Assembly: GCF_006007885.1 (NCBI RefSeq)
Contig: NZ_VCRO01000003.1
Span: 1 to 64,000, forward strand
Length of the DNA stretch: 64,000 bases
Direction: 5' to 3'
DNA from: Alteribacter natronophilus
GTDB lineage: Bacteria; Bacillota; Bacilli; Bacillales; Salisediminibacteriaceae
Shown here: one piece after another, positions 43,011 to 51,773 of the stretch
Layout of the letters: every line of letters begins with the position of its first letter
How positions within the stretch are numbered: position 1 is the stretch's first letter
The notes under the pieces: model-generated
Told to the model about the DNA's origin: nothing
The model's input: only the letters and a program-made list of their open reading frames with translations
Database searches by the model: none
Program-made: the position numbers and the translations under genes

Positions 43011-43179
43011 GTCCGTTTCCGCCTGTAAAAAAGCAGCGGCTCACAGTAAAGCCGATGCCGGCAGTCATTTTTTCTACTTCTATTATACCGTAATTTCCCC
43101 TTCATAAACAGACTGTTCCCCGCCCCCCGGAAGCGTTAAACTGAACTTTACACATTTTAAAAAGGAGCTGATCCCGTCT

Positions 43180-43746
43180 ATGACACCAGACCTGGGCCTG
43201 AACAAAAACGAAGTCCGTATTACCGATTACAATCCCGACTGGAAAAAAGAAGCTGATCGTACAATCTCAAACATCCTGAAACACACCGGCCTCCAACCGG
43301 AACAGGTTGCCCACGTCGGCAGCACTGCCATCCCCGGCATCAAAGCAAAACCGATCATTGACCTCGCCGCAGCCATCCCTTCCCTGAACGAAGTTGATGA
43401 CTCGCTCATTTCCTCACTGCGCCGGTCAGGATTCCTACGCCTTCGTGTGGAGCGCCAGAACGAAATTGTCTTTGCCCGTTTCAGGGACAGCTCTTACCAG
43501 GTAAAAACTCATTTCCTCCACCTCACAGAAGCGGACAGCGACCTCTGGCATGATCTGATTTTTTTCCGCGATCACCTGAACGCAGCCCCTGTTGCACGAA
43601 GACAATACGAACAGCTCAAACTCGCCTACACCGCCCGCACCTCAGAAAACATTTCCGACTACACCAGCCATAAAGAGCAGTTCGTCAAGTCCATTTACCG
43701 CCTGCGAAAAAACGGAAAGAGGCCGGGATATGGTAAAAGTGTTTAA
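43180..43746 (+). CDS. GrpB-family nucleotidyltransferase-like protein
   Basis: 188 residues with the family start YNPDWKKEADRTIS, the motif HVGSTAIPGIKAKPIIDL (nucleotidyltransferase-type G-S ... D) and a conserved HFLHL stretch. GrpB proteins resemble a domain fused to dephospho-CoA kinase in other bacteria; the substrate is not known. AAAAGGAG lies upstream of the ATG. Confidence 0.83.
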   Translation: MTPDLGLNKNEVRITDYNPDWKKEADRTISNILKHTGLQPEQVAHVGSTAIPGIKAKPIIDLAAAIPSLNEVDDSLISSLRRSGFLRLRVERQNEIVFARFRDSSYQVKTHFLHLTEADSDLWHDLIFFRDHLNAAPVARRQYEQLKLAYTARTSENISDYTSHKEQFVKSIYRLRKNGKRPGYGKSV

Positions 43747-43754
43747 ATGAGAAC

Positions 43755-43902
43755 CTGAACAAACAGTGACCAGAGCTAATGAAATATGCGCCGACACATG
43801 CGGGAGGAAAAGCGCAGGTGAGCCCCCGCAGGGCAAAGCACGCGGAAAGCGGCGTATATTTCAACAGTGATCTACCTGCGCACACCGCATTTTTTGTTCG
43901 GC
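43755..43902. repeat. Intergenic hairpin-type repeat related to the one at 48302
   Basis: CTGAACAAA near 43755 and TTTGTTCGG near 43894 form the outer arms. Inside, GAAATATGCGCCG (43781-43793) pairs with CGGCGTATATTTC (43850-43862), enclosing GCGGGAGG and CCCCGCAGGG blocks like those of the Bacillaceae repeat. The stretch TATTTCAACAGTGATCTACC is similar to part of the 48302-48440 element. Confidence 0.6.
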
Positions 43903-43920
43903 CTTAATCCCCTGCCTCCC

Positions 43921-44499
43921 TCAATCCCCGTAAGTACTTCTTTCAATCAGCTGACCGTCACGGTCATACGTTGACACATCCCACGATCCGATTTCCTCAA
44001 GAAAGTTCTCTTTGTTTTCAGTGTAGACGAACCTGGCCTTCCCCTCATCACCCTGACGGCCTTCCGGAAGCAGGTCGGGCTCCCCCACTTTCTCTCCGTC
44101 CTGTTCAAAAACGACCCGCTCCACTGCCGGATCGAGTACCGTTACAACGAGGAGCTCACCGAAGTCGGGATGCGACATGCCGCTCATGTAATAAGGGTAC
44201 TCTTCCCCTTCGCGGTACTCATTTAAATCCTCAAGCTCATATGTAAGAGTATAGTTCCCTATAAATTCCCAGCTGCGGAAATTCCTTTTGTAGACTGCTG
44301 CCCTGTGCTCGTTCTTGAATTGGTCTTCAAAAAACACAATCGCAGTGCCTTCCTCTGTATGTTCAATAAAACCGACATTGAAAATTCCCCGCTTATTCAG
44401 ATCGTTCCATAGCTGCTCTTCCGCACTTTCCCACTGGAGATACATCATCAGTACGACCGCTCCAGCGAGCATCACCACGAGCCATTTCGTACTAATCAC
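43921..44499 (-). CDS. Membrane-anchored hypothetical protein (192 aa)
   Basis: An N-terminal membrane helix (WLVVMLAGAVVLMMYLQW) followed by an acidic, beta-rich outer domain (IEHTEEGTAIVFFEDQFKNE...). No family recognised. GTG at 44499 overlaps the end of the ASCH gene by eight bases, so it is translationally coupled and last in the GNAT-ASCH operon. Confidence 0.62.
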   Translation of the reverse strand: MISTKWLVVMLAGAVVLMMYLQWESAEEQLWNDLNKRGIFNVGFIEHTEEGTAIVFFEDQFKNEHRAAVYKRNFRSWEFIGNYTLTYELEDLNEYREGEEYPYYMSGMSHPDFGELLVVTVLDPAVERVVFEQDGEKVGEPDLLPEGRQGDEGKARFVYTENKENFLEEIGSWDVSTYDRDGQLIERSTYGD

Positions 44500-44857
44500 C
44501 CGTCACCACACGATCCTCTTCAGACAGATTTACATAAAGCGCCACTGTCCCCCATTCAAGCTCCCGTTCACGGGGATATATCTCATACATACTCTCCACC
44601 ATCTCATCGATCGTCCAGCCGGCCGCATCGAACCTCTCTGCCGGTATGGCTTCAAACATCGCCTGAAACGTGGGGTAAACCTCCACATTTTCCACTACCG
44701 CGGTCAGCTTCCCATCCCCGGGGATCCGGGTAAAAACGATCTCATCACCGGCTTTAATCCGCCTCCGTTTTTCATCGTACAGTCTCACCTCCACCGCTTT
44801 ACGCCCTGACGCCATCGAGCGGAACGGCTCCTCACACAACCCCATAACATGTTTCAT
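44492..44857 (-). CDS. ASCH-domain protein
   Basis: 121 residues. An ASCH (PUA-like beta barrel) domain: GLCEEPFRSMASGRKAVEVR, KAGDEIVFTRIPGDGKL and the later VALYVN strand. These small proteins are thought to bind RNA or act on modified nucleosides. ATG overlaps the GNAT stop (ATGA), giving coupled translation. Confidence 0.8.
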   Translation of the reverse strand: MKHVMGLCEEPFRSMASGRKAVEVRLYDEKRRRIKAGDEIVFTRIPGDGKLTAVVENVEVYPTFQAMFEAIPAERFDAAGWTIDEMVESMYEIYPRERELEWGTVALYVNLSEEDRVVTGD

Positions 44858-45426
44858 CAGCTGCTTCTCTCCTGTTCTTTTATCAGCGAATACACCGCCA
44901 TATCCCGGCTTTTCCCCTTGATGATGTATTCCTGCTTCAGAATTCCTTCCAGTTTAAACCCGAGCTTTTCAAGCACCCTCCTGGACTGGACGTTTTCCGT
45001 TATGGCAGGGGCCTTGATTTTCACCAGATCAAGGTAATCAAACCCGTAGGCAATCACCCTGCGGGCAGCCTCCGCGATCAGTCCCCTGCCCCAGTACTCT
45101 TCCGAAAGGACAAATCCCAGCTCGGCACGGCGGTGCTCCGGAAACCAGGCAACAAAATCGATCGTCCCGATGACGTTTCCCGTTTCTTTTAATTCAACCG
45201 CCCACGGTGCAGGTCTGCCCTCTTCGTACTGCTTCAGAATAAAACTCACAAACTCCTCCGAATCACTCAGCGTCCGGTGCGCCTCCCAGGGCAGAAATCG
45301 TGATACCAATGCGCTGGAAGCGTATGAAAAAAGGTCCGGCGCATCTTCCAGCTGAAAAGGCCGGAGACGCAGTCTTGCGGTTTCCAGTACCGGCAGATTC
45401 GAAAAGAATACCTGTTTACGATTCAA
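44857..45426 (-). CDS. GNAT N-acetyltransferase (RimJ/RimL type)
   Basis: About 189 residues. LETARLRLRPFQLEDAPDL at the start, NVIGTIDFVAW and the acetyl-CoA motif ELGFVLSEEYWGRGLIAEA. It transfers an acetyl group to a protein N-terminus or a small amine. The start is uncertain: TTG at 45426 is about seven bases after AAAGGAAG, whereas the GTG at 45474 has no ribosome site. First gene of a three-gene operon. Confidence 0.8.
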   Translation of the reverse strand: MNRKQVFFSNLPVLETARLRLRPFQLEDAPDLFSYASSALVSRFLPWEAHRTLSDSEEFVSFILKQYEEGRPAPWAVELKETGNVIGTIDFVAWFPEHRRAELGFVLSEEYWGRGLIAEAARRVIAYGFDYLDLVKIKAPAITENVQSRRVLEKLGFKLEGILKQEYIIKGKSRDMAVYSLIKEQERSS

Positions 45427-45484
45427 AGCGACCACTTCCTTTTTCCATACCTTAACATTTCCTGCCAATTTCACCCACTCATTT

Positions 45485-46717
45485 TCAGGATATTTTCTTT
45501 ATTTCAGTCACACTGTCCCGGCGCCTCCCGTAATAGACCGCCAGTGTACAAAGCCCAACGAGCGTGAGTACACAGGAGAGTACGCCCACGGATATAAACA
45601 GCGACGGCAGATCAAACCGCGTCGCCCAGAACGTGCCGTACACAACCCCCAGAGGCGTGGCAGCAGTGGCAATAAGAAAACGCACAGTAAAGACCTGCCC
45701 GCGAATCCGGTCCGGCACAAGCTTCTGATAAAGCAGGTTACTGTACACATTCCAGACCGGCATCACAAGTCCCGCTGCCGCCTCAATCAGAAGGGCTGCC
45801 CAGAGCACTGTCACCAGGCCGAGACCGATGTGAGTCAATCCCCCGGCAAAGAGGGCACCGATCATAAGCGCGTACATCATCGCGCGGGCAGGCTCACGAA
45901 ACCCGCCAACAATGTACGATCCCGCCACATAACCAAGGGGGAACATGGCTGCAAACAGACCGTACGCAAACGAGGATCCACCGAGCACTTCAACGACGTA
46001 GGGGATGTACATGACCTGGGTGGCAAAAACAGCAAAATTGATCACCGCGATAAAGAAACCGAGAAACAGCAGCACCGGATGCTTCCGGTAAATCACCACT
46101 CCCCGCTTAAACTGGCTCCACCAGGAACCCGTTTCACCTTTTTCCCGCTCTCGGACGTCCTCCTGTATCTTTCCGGCCATCACGGCGGAGATCAGAAACA
46201 GCACCGTCACACAGGCAAGAGCCGCCGCACTTCCCCACGCTGCCACAAAGACGCCAGCAAGGGGGAGCGCGAGGAGCCGCATAATCTGCACGAATCCCGC
46301 CACCCTGGCGTTCGCTTTTACGAGCGCCTTCTCCGTTACAAGCTTTGGCAGGAGCGCCTGAGCCGCCGCATCAAAAAACACAACCGAAATGAGAAATGCT
46401 CCTATGTAAAGGGCTGCAGGGGTGAGCTCCCCCAGACCAGCGAGTACGAGCAGACCCAAAAACGCCGTCACTCTTATCGATTCCGAAAACACCATGACCC
46501 GTGTCCTGCGAAACCTGTCTATATACGGTCCGACCGCAAACTGCACGAGCATACGCGTACCGATGCTTATGAGCCACAGCCCGCCCATCGCTAGCTCCGA
46601 ACCCGTGATTTCATAGACAAACCACGAAATGATAAACGTTCCAAACGTATGGGCAAATGCCGATACGCTCATACTCCCGTACAGCAGCCGGAACCCCCGT
46701 CCCCAGAGCGGGCCCAT
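45485..46717 (-). CDS. MFS transporter (drug-efflux type)
   Basis: 410 residues, 10-12 membrane helices, with FRLLYGSMSVSAFAHTFGTF at the start and the FRRTRVMVFSESIR loop after helix 2 in place of the usual MFS signature (GPYIDRFRRTRV). Resembles the Tet/MFS_3 group. ATG at 46717 overlaps the ArsR stop (TGATG), with AAGGA upstream, so expression follows the ArsR gene. It probably exports a compound sensed by that regulator. Confidence 0.84.
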   Translation of the reverse strand: MGPLWGRGFRLLYGSMSVSAFAHTFGTFIISWFVYEITGSELAMGGLWLISIGTRMLVQFAVGPYIDRFRRTRVMVFSESIRVTAFLGLLVLAGLGELTPAALYIGAFLISVVFFDAAAQALLPKLVTEKALVKANARVAGFVQIMRLLALPLAGVFVAAWGSAAALACVTVLFLISAVMAGKIQEDVREREKGETGSWWSQFKRGVVIYRKHPVLLFLGFFIAVINFAVFATQVMYIPYVVEVLGGSSFAYGLFAAMFPLGYVAGSYIVGGFREPARAMMYALMIGALFAGGLTHIGLGLVTVLWAALLIEAAAGLVMPVWNVYSNLLYQKLVPDRIRGQVFTVRFLIATAATPLGVVYGTFWATRFDLPSLFISVGVLSCVLTLVGLCTLAVYYGRRRDSVTEIKKIS

Positions 46718-47772
46718 CAGCGTTCCTTCCACGCAAGGTAACCTTCAAGCTCCCCTGCTTCTGTCCCTGGAAAATTGTCTGCCAGCCTGTATCCTTTCTC
46801 CCCTGTCCGCACGATCTTAGCTGAACGGAGCATCCGCAGATGGTGGTGCACCGTCGTTTTTCCCATGCCAAGAAGCTCTGTCAGTTCTTTAAGGGAAAGT
46901 TCACTTTCAGAGAGATGCTTGACGATTCTGAGCCGCGTCTCGTCCCCAAGTGCTTTATATTTCTGAACGAGCATCATCGGCGGCTTGTACACATCATCCG
47001 CCTCCAGCAGGCTCTCGTCAGCCACCGGATAAAAAAACACCTTCGTCCCCGGCCTCTCCGCCTGAATCACCCACGGACGGTAGCTCACCTGGGGCACAAG
47101 CAGAACGTTCGTTACCGAAGGCTCAGGAGGGTAGCCGTCCTCACCGCCGAGCGCCCACGTGACGAATGCCTCCGGATCAAGCCTGTCCTGCATCGCCCGT
47201 TTCGCCTCCAGATCCCGATTCAGAATCTGCTCTGTTTCATCGAGGGTGTGATCCATCACTTCACGGAACCATCTCTCGGTCAGCTTCAGAATATGGCGGC
47301 GAAGTTCGTCCCCGTCAACCTCTGCCAGATATCTGATGAGCCCCGGGAAAAAGAGATGACCATCGACAGCGTTCAGTAATTTCTGAACAGCGTCATCGTC
47401 ACCTCTCACAGCCCGTTTCGTTTTTTCCTCCCACTGAACACCGAGATAAGGAAATGCCCTTTCCTTCAGCTCGTCCGCACCGATCTCTTCCACGTACGCT
47501 GCAAAAGAATCCGACTTCCTGCAGCCTGACTCCGCAATCAGATCGAGGAGCACCTTCCAGGTGTTATGTTCCTGTGCATAAGCAAGCTCCGTCTTCAGTT
47601 CTTCGCTGAGTCCCTCTTTCACCTTTTTCCAGTACCGGCCATCCCTTTCAAGTGAAGGGTGAATCTCCGGATAGGTAATCACGGCAATGCCGAGCGCTGC
47701 TTCGTACAAGAACGAGCCGTCGACTGTAACTTCGTAAGTGGATCGGGCAAACGTTGTATCGATCATTTTCAT
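46717..47772 (-). CDS. ArsR-family regulator with N-terminal sensor domain
   Basis: About 351 residues, far longer than a typical 100-residue ArsR. The winged HTH is at the C-terminus (LGDETRLRIVKHLSESELSL, then LTELLGMGKTTVHHHL). The first 260 residues form a DUF5937-type domain of unknown ligand. It likely controls itself and the coupled MFS pump. Several ATGs crowd the start; the one at 47772 gives nine bases from GGGAG. Confidence 0.8.
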   Translation of the reverse strand: MKMIDTTFARSTYEVTVDGSFLYEAALGIAVITYPEIHPSLERDGRYWKKVKEGLSEELKTELAYAQEHNTWKVLLDLIAESGCRKSDSFAAYVEEIGADELKERAFPYLGVQWEEKTKRAVRGDDDAVQKLLNAVDGHLFFPGLIRYLAEVDGDELRRHILKLTERWFREVMDHTLDETEQILNRDLEAKRAMQDRLDPEAFVTWALGGEDGYPPEPSVTNVLLVPQVSYRPWVIQAERPGTKVFFYPVADESLLEADDVYKPPMMLVQKYKALGDETRLRIVKHLSESELSLKELTELLGMGKTTVHHHLRMLRSAKIVRTGEKGYRLADNFPGTEAGELEGYLAWKER

Positions 47773-47899
47773 TTCCATCATCTCCCTTATCCCTCATACT
47801 AAATTAACCGTACAAAATATTCAACATATTTTGAACGAAGAATAGAAACAGAGGAAAGAAGCCACCCTAAAAGAAACACTGAACCGGAGGGAGATATCC

Positions 47900-48286
47900 A
47901 TGCCCAGGCTGACGCACCATCTGACTGCACTCGCCATCAAATTTGTGATTACCGGGTTTGTTCTGATCGTGATTTTTCCGGCCTTCTACAGTGAACCGAT
48001 GTGGGGCACGATCGCCCTGACCGCCATCATCACTGCAGGAGGCTACGTGCTCGGTGACCTGGCCCTTTTGAGGGTCTCGTCCAATCTGGCTGCCTCTATT
48101 TTCGACTTTGCTTTTGTTACAGGCGTACTTATGGTTGTAGGTCCGTTTTTCTACGGGTTTGTCTCCATCTGGATTGCCATGCTTGCAGCAAGCCTCGTCG
48201 TCACAGGAGAATTTGTGCTCCACAAATACGTCCAGCGCTTCGTGTTCGGACTTGTGGATTCCGAAGAGCCGTCCCCAGTGGAATAA
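47900..48286 (+). CDS. DUF2512-family membrane protein (YndM-like)
   Basis: 128 residues with four membrane helices (FVITGFVLIVIFPAFY; IALTAIITAGGYVLGDLALL; FVTGVLMVVGPFFYGF; IAMLAASLVVTGEFVLHKY). Matches DUF2512, function unknown. GGAGGGAG precedes the ATG. It lies divergently from the ArsR gene and converges on the hydrogenase operon. Confidence 0.78.
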   Translation: MPRLTHHLTALAIKFVITGFVLIVIFPAFYSEPMWGTIALTAIITAGGYVLGDLALLRVSSNLAASIFDFAFVTGVLMVVGPFFYGFVSIWIAMLAASLVVTGEFVLHKYVQRFVFGLVDSEEPSPVE

Positions 48287-48301
48287 CAGCAGCCCGAAAA
48301 G

Positions 48302-48440
48302 AGGCTGGGACAGAAGTGTTTTAATAGGTGAAATACGAACAATCAATTCGCGGCGCAGGTAAATCGCTCCTGAAATATTCGCCGCTTACCAGCCTTTTGT
48401 TCGGATTCTCATCAAAACACTTTACTTCTGTCCCAGCCAC
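48302..48440. repeat. Long hairpin repeat (GGCTGGGACAGAAGTG arms)
   Basis: GGCTGGGACAGAAGTGTTTT on the left pairs with the complement in AAAACACTTTACTTCTGTCC CAGCC on the right (48413-48438). The loop carries GCGGCGCAGGTAAATCGC and GAACAATC/GTTCGG arms shared with the element at 43755. It lies between convergent genes and probably also ends the hydrogenase operon transcript. Such TGGGACA hairpins are widespread in Firmicutes. Confidence 0.75.
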
Positions 48441-48447
48441 TTTTCGT

Positions 48448-48906
48448 TTACTTAAGGTTTTTACAGATGATCCTCAAAATCTCCTCGGTCTCGTCCGTAA
48501 TCTGCGCTCTCATTCTTTCGAGCTTCGTGCTCAGGCCCCAGTGAACCGCCACCTCCGCCGGTTCAATCCCAATCACCTTCGTTTTCCCTGCCAGGGGGTC
48601 CTGAAACAGGTAGGAAAAAAGGTGAATGTTATGTGGAGAAACAGGAATGGTTTTGTCACTGTTCAGCTCCTCCAGATTCCAGCACGTCACTTCCCCCGGT
48701 AAACCTCCGCAGAGCATAGCATCCACAACTACAATACCATCGGCCTGATCCACCTCACCGAGACAGAAATCAATGTCCGTTTCCCCGATTACGTACCTCA
48801 ATCCGGGCAGTCTGCCCCTTTCCCTGAGCCCCTCCACAACAAAGAGTCCGATGGCATCGTCCTTCATCAGTCTGCTTCCGATTCCAATGACCACGATATC
48901 TTTCAT
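48448..48906 (-). CDS. [NiFe]-hydrogenase maturation endopeptidase (HyaD/HybD type)
   Basis: 152 residues. It removes the C-terminal peptide of the large subunit once Ni is inserted. GIGSRLMKDDAIGLFVVEGL is the conserved start, with Asp where the first Ni-contact Glu is usual; VVVDAM carries the second ligand Asp and SPHNIHLF the His. The start is the ATG at 48906, sharing one base with the large-subunit stop (TAATG); the frame extends to 48972 inside the large subunit. Last gene of the hydrogenase operon. Confidence 0.87.
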   Translation of the reverse strand: MKDIVVIGIGSRLMKDDAIGLFVVEGLRERGRLPGLRYVIGETDIDFCLGEVDQADGIVVVDAMLCGGLPGEVTCWNLEELNSDKTIPVSPHNIHLFSYLFQDPLAGKTKVIGIEPAEVAVHWGLSTKLERMRAQITDETEEILRIICKNLK

Positions 48907-50315
48907 TAGAACACCCTGATCGTCTTTACAGGTTTTCCGCTGACGCTCACGTGGGTCGCACAGCTCATACAAGGGTCAAACGAGCGGAGAATCCGGCCGA
49001 TCTCCACCGGTTCATCCGGGTTCTGCACCGGTGTCCCCATGAGGGCTTCCTCCCCCACACCCCTGAAACCCCTGTCATCAGCCGGAGAAAAGTCCCAGGT
49101 TGAAGGGGTGATGATCTGATAAAATGAGAGCTTTCTGTCTTTTAATTTCAGCCAGTGACCGAGGCCGCCACGGGTCGTATCGGTGAGCCCTCTCCCCTGA
49201 GCTGTCGTTTCAGGAAGCGTATACTCAGCCTGAACATCTGTATCGGGAATCAGCTCCCCGAGCAGCGTTTTCATGATGCCTGCAATTTTCAGGGCTTCAA
49301 TCGCTCTGGCAATGGTACGGTCCATGGCGGAAACGCCGTTTGTATAGTCCCCGCTCAGGATTAGGCGCGCCAGCGGCCCCACTTCCATGGGCAGACCATC
49401 ATACCTTGGCGCCTTGACAAACGAATAGGCTGAGGCTTTTTTTCTGTCCGGTTCGGGCATTTCCTCATCAGGCTCATAGGTATTTTTTGCTCCCCGGTAC
49501 CACGCCCGGTCGATGTTTTCAGTAATTTTCCTTTCGTCAAACGGCTCTTTTCCATCCCGGGTCCAGACGAGAGGATCCACGTAAAGGGTTCCCAGCTCCC
49601 TGTACCGGTCAAAAGCCCCGTACGTCATCAGATTCCCGTAACCCCCGCCAAGCCGGTAGTATTCCGGGTAGTAACGGGCAATCTCGTACACATCCGGAAC
49701 CATTTTTTCTTCAATAAAAGCCGTCACTTCAGTCAGAATCGATGAAAGACCGGCCACAACCTCAGCCGTTGCCTTCGTCGTGACTCCCCCGACAAACACA
49801 CCGTGATTGTGAGGGGCCTTCCCGCCTAGAATTGCCAGCATTTCATGACAGCGCCGGCTGATCGTCAGTGATTCGAAGTAATGCCGGGACAACTGTGCCG
49901 TGGCAGCGGCAGGGACACGGAAATCTGTATGGTCAGCCTGAAACAGCGGATTCTGCTCAATTTTCACGAAATCCGGAAGCGTGTACTGGTAAAAATGGCG
50001 GATATGATTCTGAAGGAATTCGCAGCAGTGAATTATGTCCCTCAAATAGCGCCCCTGCTCCATCGGTTCAATATTCAGAGCATCCTCAAGAGCAAGGGAC
50101 GATGCCATGGAATGGGCAGCCGAGCAGATACCGCAGATCCTCTGGGTAAAATAGACCGCGTCAAACGGGCTTCGGCCCATCAGCATCTGCTCAAATCCCC
50201 TGAACATGTTTCCTTTAGTCTGTGCATCCACTACCTGGCCGTTTTCCACCTTTACGTCCACTTCCATAAACCCGCTGATCCGGGTCAGCGGGTTTACTAC
50301 AATCCGTTTACTCAT
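48906..50315 (-). CDS. [NiFe]-hydrogenase large subunit
   Basis: 469 residues from the ATG at 50315 (MSKRIVVNPLTRISGF). It holds the Ni-Fe(CN)2CO site that splits H2. N-terminal ligand motif RICGICSAAHS and C-terminal motif DPCMSCATH are complete; 14 residues after that His (ending KTIRVF) form the peptide to be cut. No export signal of its own, as normal. Motif form is closest to uptake (group 1/2) hydrogenases, class to be settled by phylogeny. Starts eight bases inside the small-subunit end. Confidence 0.92.
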   Translation of the reverse strand: MSKRIVVNPLTRISGFMEVDVKVENGQVVDAQTKGNMFRGFEQMLMGRSPFDAVYFTQRICGICSAAHSMASSLALEDALNIEPMEQGRYLRDIIHCCEFLQNHIRHFYQYTLPDFVKIEQNPLFQADHTDFRVPAAATAQLSRHYFESLTISRRCHEMLAILGGKAPHNHGVFVGGVTTKATAEVVAGLSSILTEVTAFIEEKMVPDVYEIARYYPEYYRLGGGYGNLMTYGAFDRYRELGTLYVDPLVWTRDGKEPFDERKITENIDRAWYRGAKNTYEPDEEMPEPDRKKASAYSFVKAPRYDGLPMEVGPLARLILSGDYTNGVSAMDRTIARAIEALKIAGIMKTLLGELIPDTDVQAEYTLPETTAQGRGLTDTTRGGLGHWLKLKDRKLSFYQIITPSTWDFSPADDRGFRGVGEEALMGTPVQNPDEPVEIGRILRSFDPCMSCATHVSVSGKPVKTIRVF

Positions 50316-51219
50316 CCTCAACCACCCTCGTTGTGTCATAACTGATAAACGGCTCCATCGCATCGGGAAAGCCGAACTGGGCACAGCCGATACAGGGGGT
50401 ATTTGCCCCAATCGGCCAGTTCACCCCGCTGTTCCACTCCTTTGTCGGGCAGTCCGTCCGGGTAACTGGCCCCCGGCACCCGAGCTTGAACAGGCAGGTG
50501 GGGTCCCCGAGCTTCTCGGCAAAAATGCCTCTATCAAAAAACGGCCGCCTCGGACACCGGTCGTGAATAAGGGTGCTGTAAAACATCAGCGGCCGGCCGA
50601 GACTGTCCGTATCCGGCTTCCCGTACAGCACAATATGGGCGAGGGTGCCGAGAAACCAGCGGGGATTAACAGGGCATCCGGGAAGCTTAATCAGTTCCCT
50701 GTCCGGCAGTACGCTCTGCAGCCCGACGGACTCGGAAGGATTCGGCCTGGCTGCGGATACACCGCCATGGGTGGCGCAGGCTCCGACAGCGAGGATTGTG
50801 TCTGCTTTTTCTCCGAGCATCCTCGCTGCCTCAAGACCTGTAAGAGGGCTGCCATTATGCATCCCGATCACGTTATACATCCCTTCATCCCGAAGCGAGA
50901 CAGCCCCTTCTACAGCCAGAATGAACGGTTCGTTCATGGCTTCAAACAGTTTTTCAGTTGCCTGCGCCCCTTCTGCTGCCATGAGGCTGTTACTGTAGCG
51001 AAGGTTCACCATGTCGTTGACCATGTAGGCAAAATCAGGATTTCTCCCGTTTAACAGGCTGATAATATTTCCCGAACAGCCGTTAAGCTCAAGATAGACG
51101 AGGTTCTGCTTCTGAAACCTTCCCATGTCCTTGGATCGCCGTGCTGCACGGACGAGCCGCTCGGCCACCGCATCGTTTGTCATCGGTTCCGGAGGCAGGA
51201 TTCCCTGATTACCTCTCAC
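50308..51219 (-). CDS. [NiFe]-hydrogenase small subunit, no Tat signal
   Basis: 303 residues from the GTG at 51219, which overlaps the upstream stop (GTGA) and has GGGGAGG eight bases before it. No twin-arginine leader and no C-terminal membrane helix, so cytoplasmic. Fe-S ligands: proximal cluster Cys48 in ELNGCSGNIISLL, Cys148 in VGACATHGG, Cys182 in LPGCPVNP; the fourth ligand position is Asn51 (CxGN instead of CxGC). Distal His219, Cys222, Cys242, Cys248 and medial Cys257, Cys276, Cys279 are present. It passes electrons from the Ni site to a partner, probably the cytochrome b5-like protein. Confidence 0.9.
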   Translation of the reverse strand: MRGNQGILPPEPMTNDAVAERLVRAARRSKDMGRFQKQNLVYLELNGCSGNIISLLNGRNPDFAYMVNDMVNLRYSNSLMAAEGAQATEKLFEAMNEPFILAVEGAVSLRDEGMYNVIGMHNGSPLTGLEAARMLGEKADTILAVGACATHGGVSAARPNPSESVGLQSVLPDRELIKLPGCPVNPRWFLGTLAHIVLYGKPDTDSLGRPLMFYSTLIHDRCPRRPFFDRGIFAEKLGDPTCLFKLGCRGPVTRTDCPTKEWNSGVNWPIGANTPCIGCAQFGFPDAMEPFISYDTTRVVEDE

Positions 51220-51716
51220 TGTACCAGCCTCCCCACGACCGGAAGCTGGGCGAGGATCGCTTCCTGTCCCGCATGACACGAGGCGAAAGCAGCCGTATGA
51301 TCTTTCCCTGCAGGAAGGCCGAAATGCGTGGCCGCCGCCCACGTCCGGTTGTTCGTAACATCATACACGATTCCGTTCACCGCCACATAGGCAGCCCGGC
51401 CGTTTTTCCCGTCATAGCGGGCCAGCTCCTCCACTGTAAATGTCCGGCTGTTTACACCCGGCGCAGCATTCTGCATACTGTTTCCGCTGTTGACCACCTG
51501 GCCGGGCATCCCGGCAGTCTGCACCGGAGGAGATGCTGCGTTTACCGCAAGAAGTTCACTGGTCACATGCATGTCTGTCACCGTATCCCATAACCGTTGC
51601 AGGTAGAGCCGCCGTTCGGGCGTATCCCCGCTGACTGCCCTTAGAGAAGACAGATCATACCTTGCCTGCGTCACCAGCTGATTCATCCGCATCCGAAGCA
51701 ATTCGGTGTTTGACAT
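51216..51716 (-). CDS. Cytochrome b5-like heme protein of the hydrogenase operon
   Basis: 166 residues. C-terminal 75 residues are a cytochrome b5-type heme-binding domain: FTVEELARYDGKNGRAAYVA, NGIVYDVTNNRTW, with axial His in AATHFGLPAG and in ASCHAGQEAI, ending LAQLPVVGRLVQ. The first 60 residues are helical, then a Gly/Asn/Pro-rich linker. No signal or membrane helix. It lies between hypE and the small-subunit gene and overlaps the latter by four bases, so it is probably a hydrogenase partner that takes its electrons. Start ATG at 51716 follows AAAGGAGC. Confidence 0.8.
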   Translation of the reverse strand: MSNTELLRMRMNQLVTQARYDLSSLRAVSGDTPERRLYLQRLWDTVTDMHVTSELLAVNAASPPVQTAGMPGQVVNSGNSMQNAAPGVNSRTFTVEELARYDGKNGRAAYVAVNGIVYDVTNNRTWAAATHFGLPAGKDHTAAFASCHAGQEAILAQLPVVGRLVQ

Positions 51717-51773
51717 GGCCCAGCTCCTTTTTGCGTCATTCCTGTCATTGTATGAGGGTAAAGGCTGGTCTTA

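Noticed and set aside
45830-46594. 254-residue plus-strand ORF inside the MFS gene
   Set aside because: Extremely Arg/His-rich antisense product of a hydrophobic gene; typical shadow ORF.
47867-48346. 159-residue minus-strand ORF over the DUF2512 gene
   Set aside because: Charged, Cys/His-rich shadow of a clear membrane protein gene; no ribosome site.
48906-48972. Longer N-terminus of the hydrogenase protease
   Set aside because: The extra 22 residues lie inside the large-subunit gene; the protein family starts at MKDIVVIGIG with the TAATG overlap.
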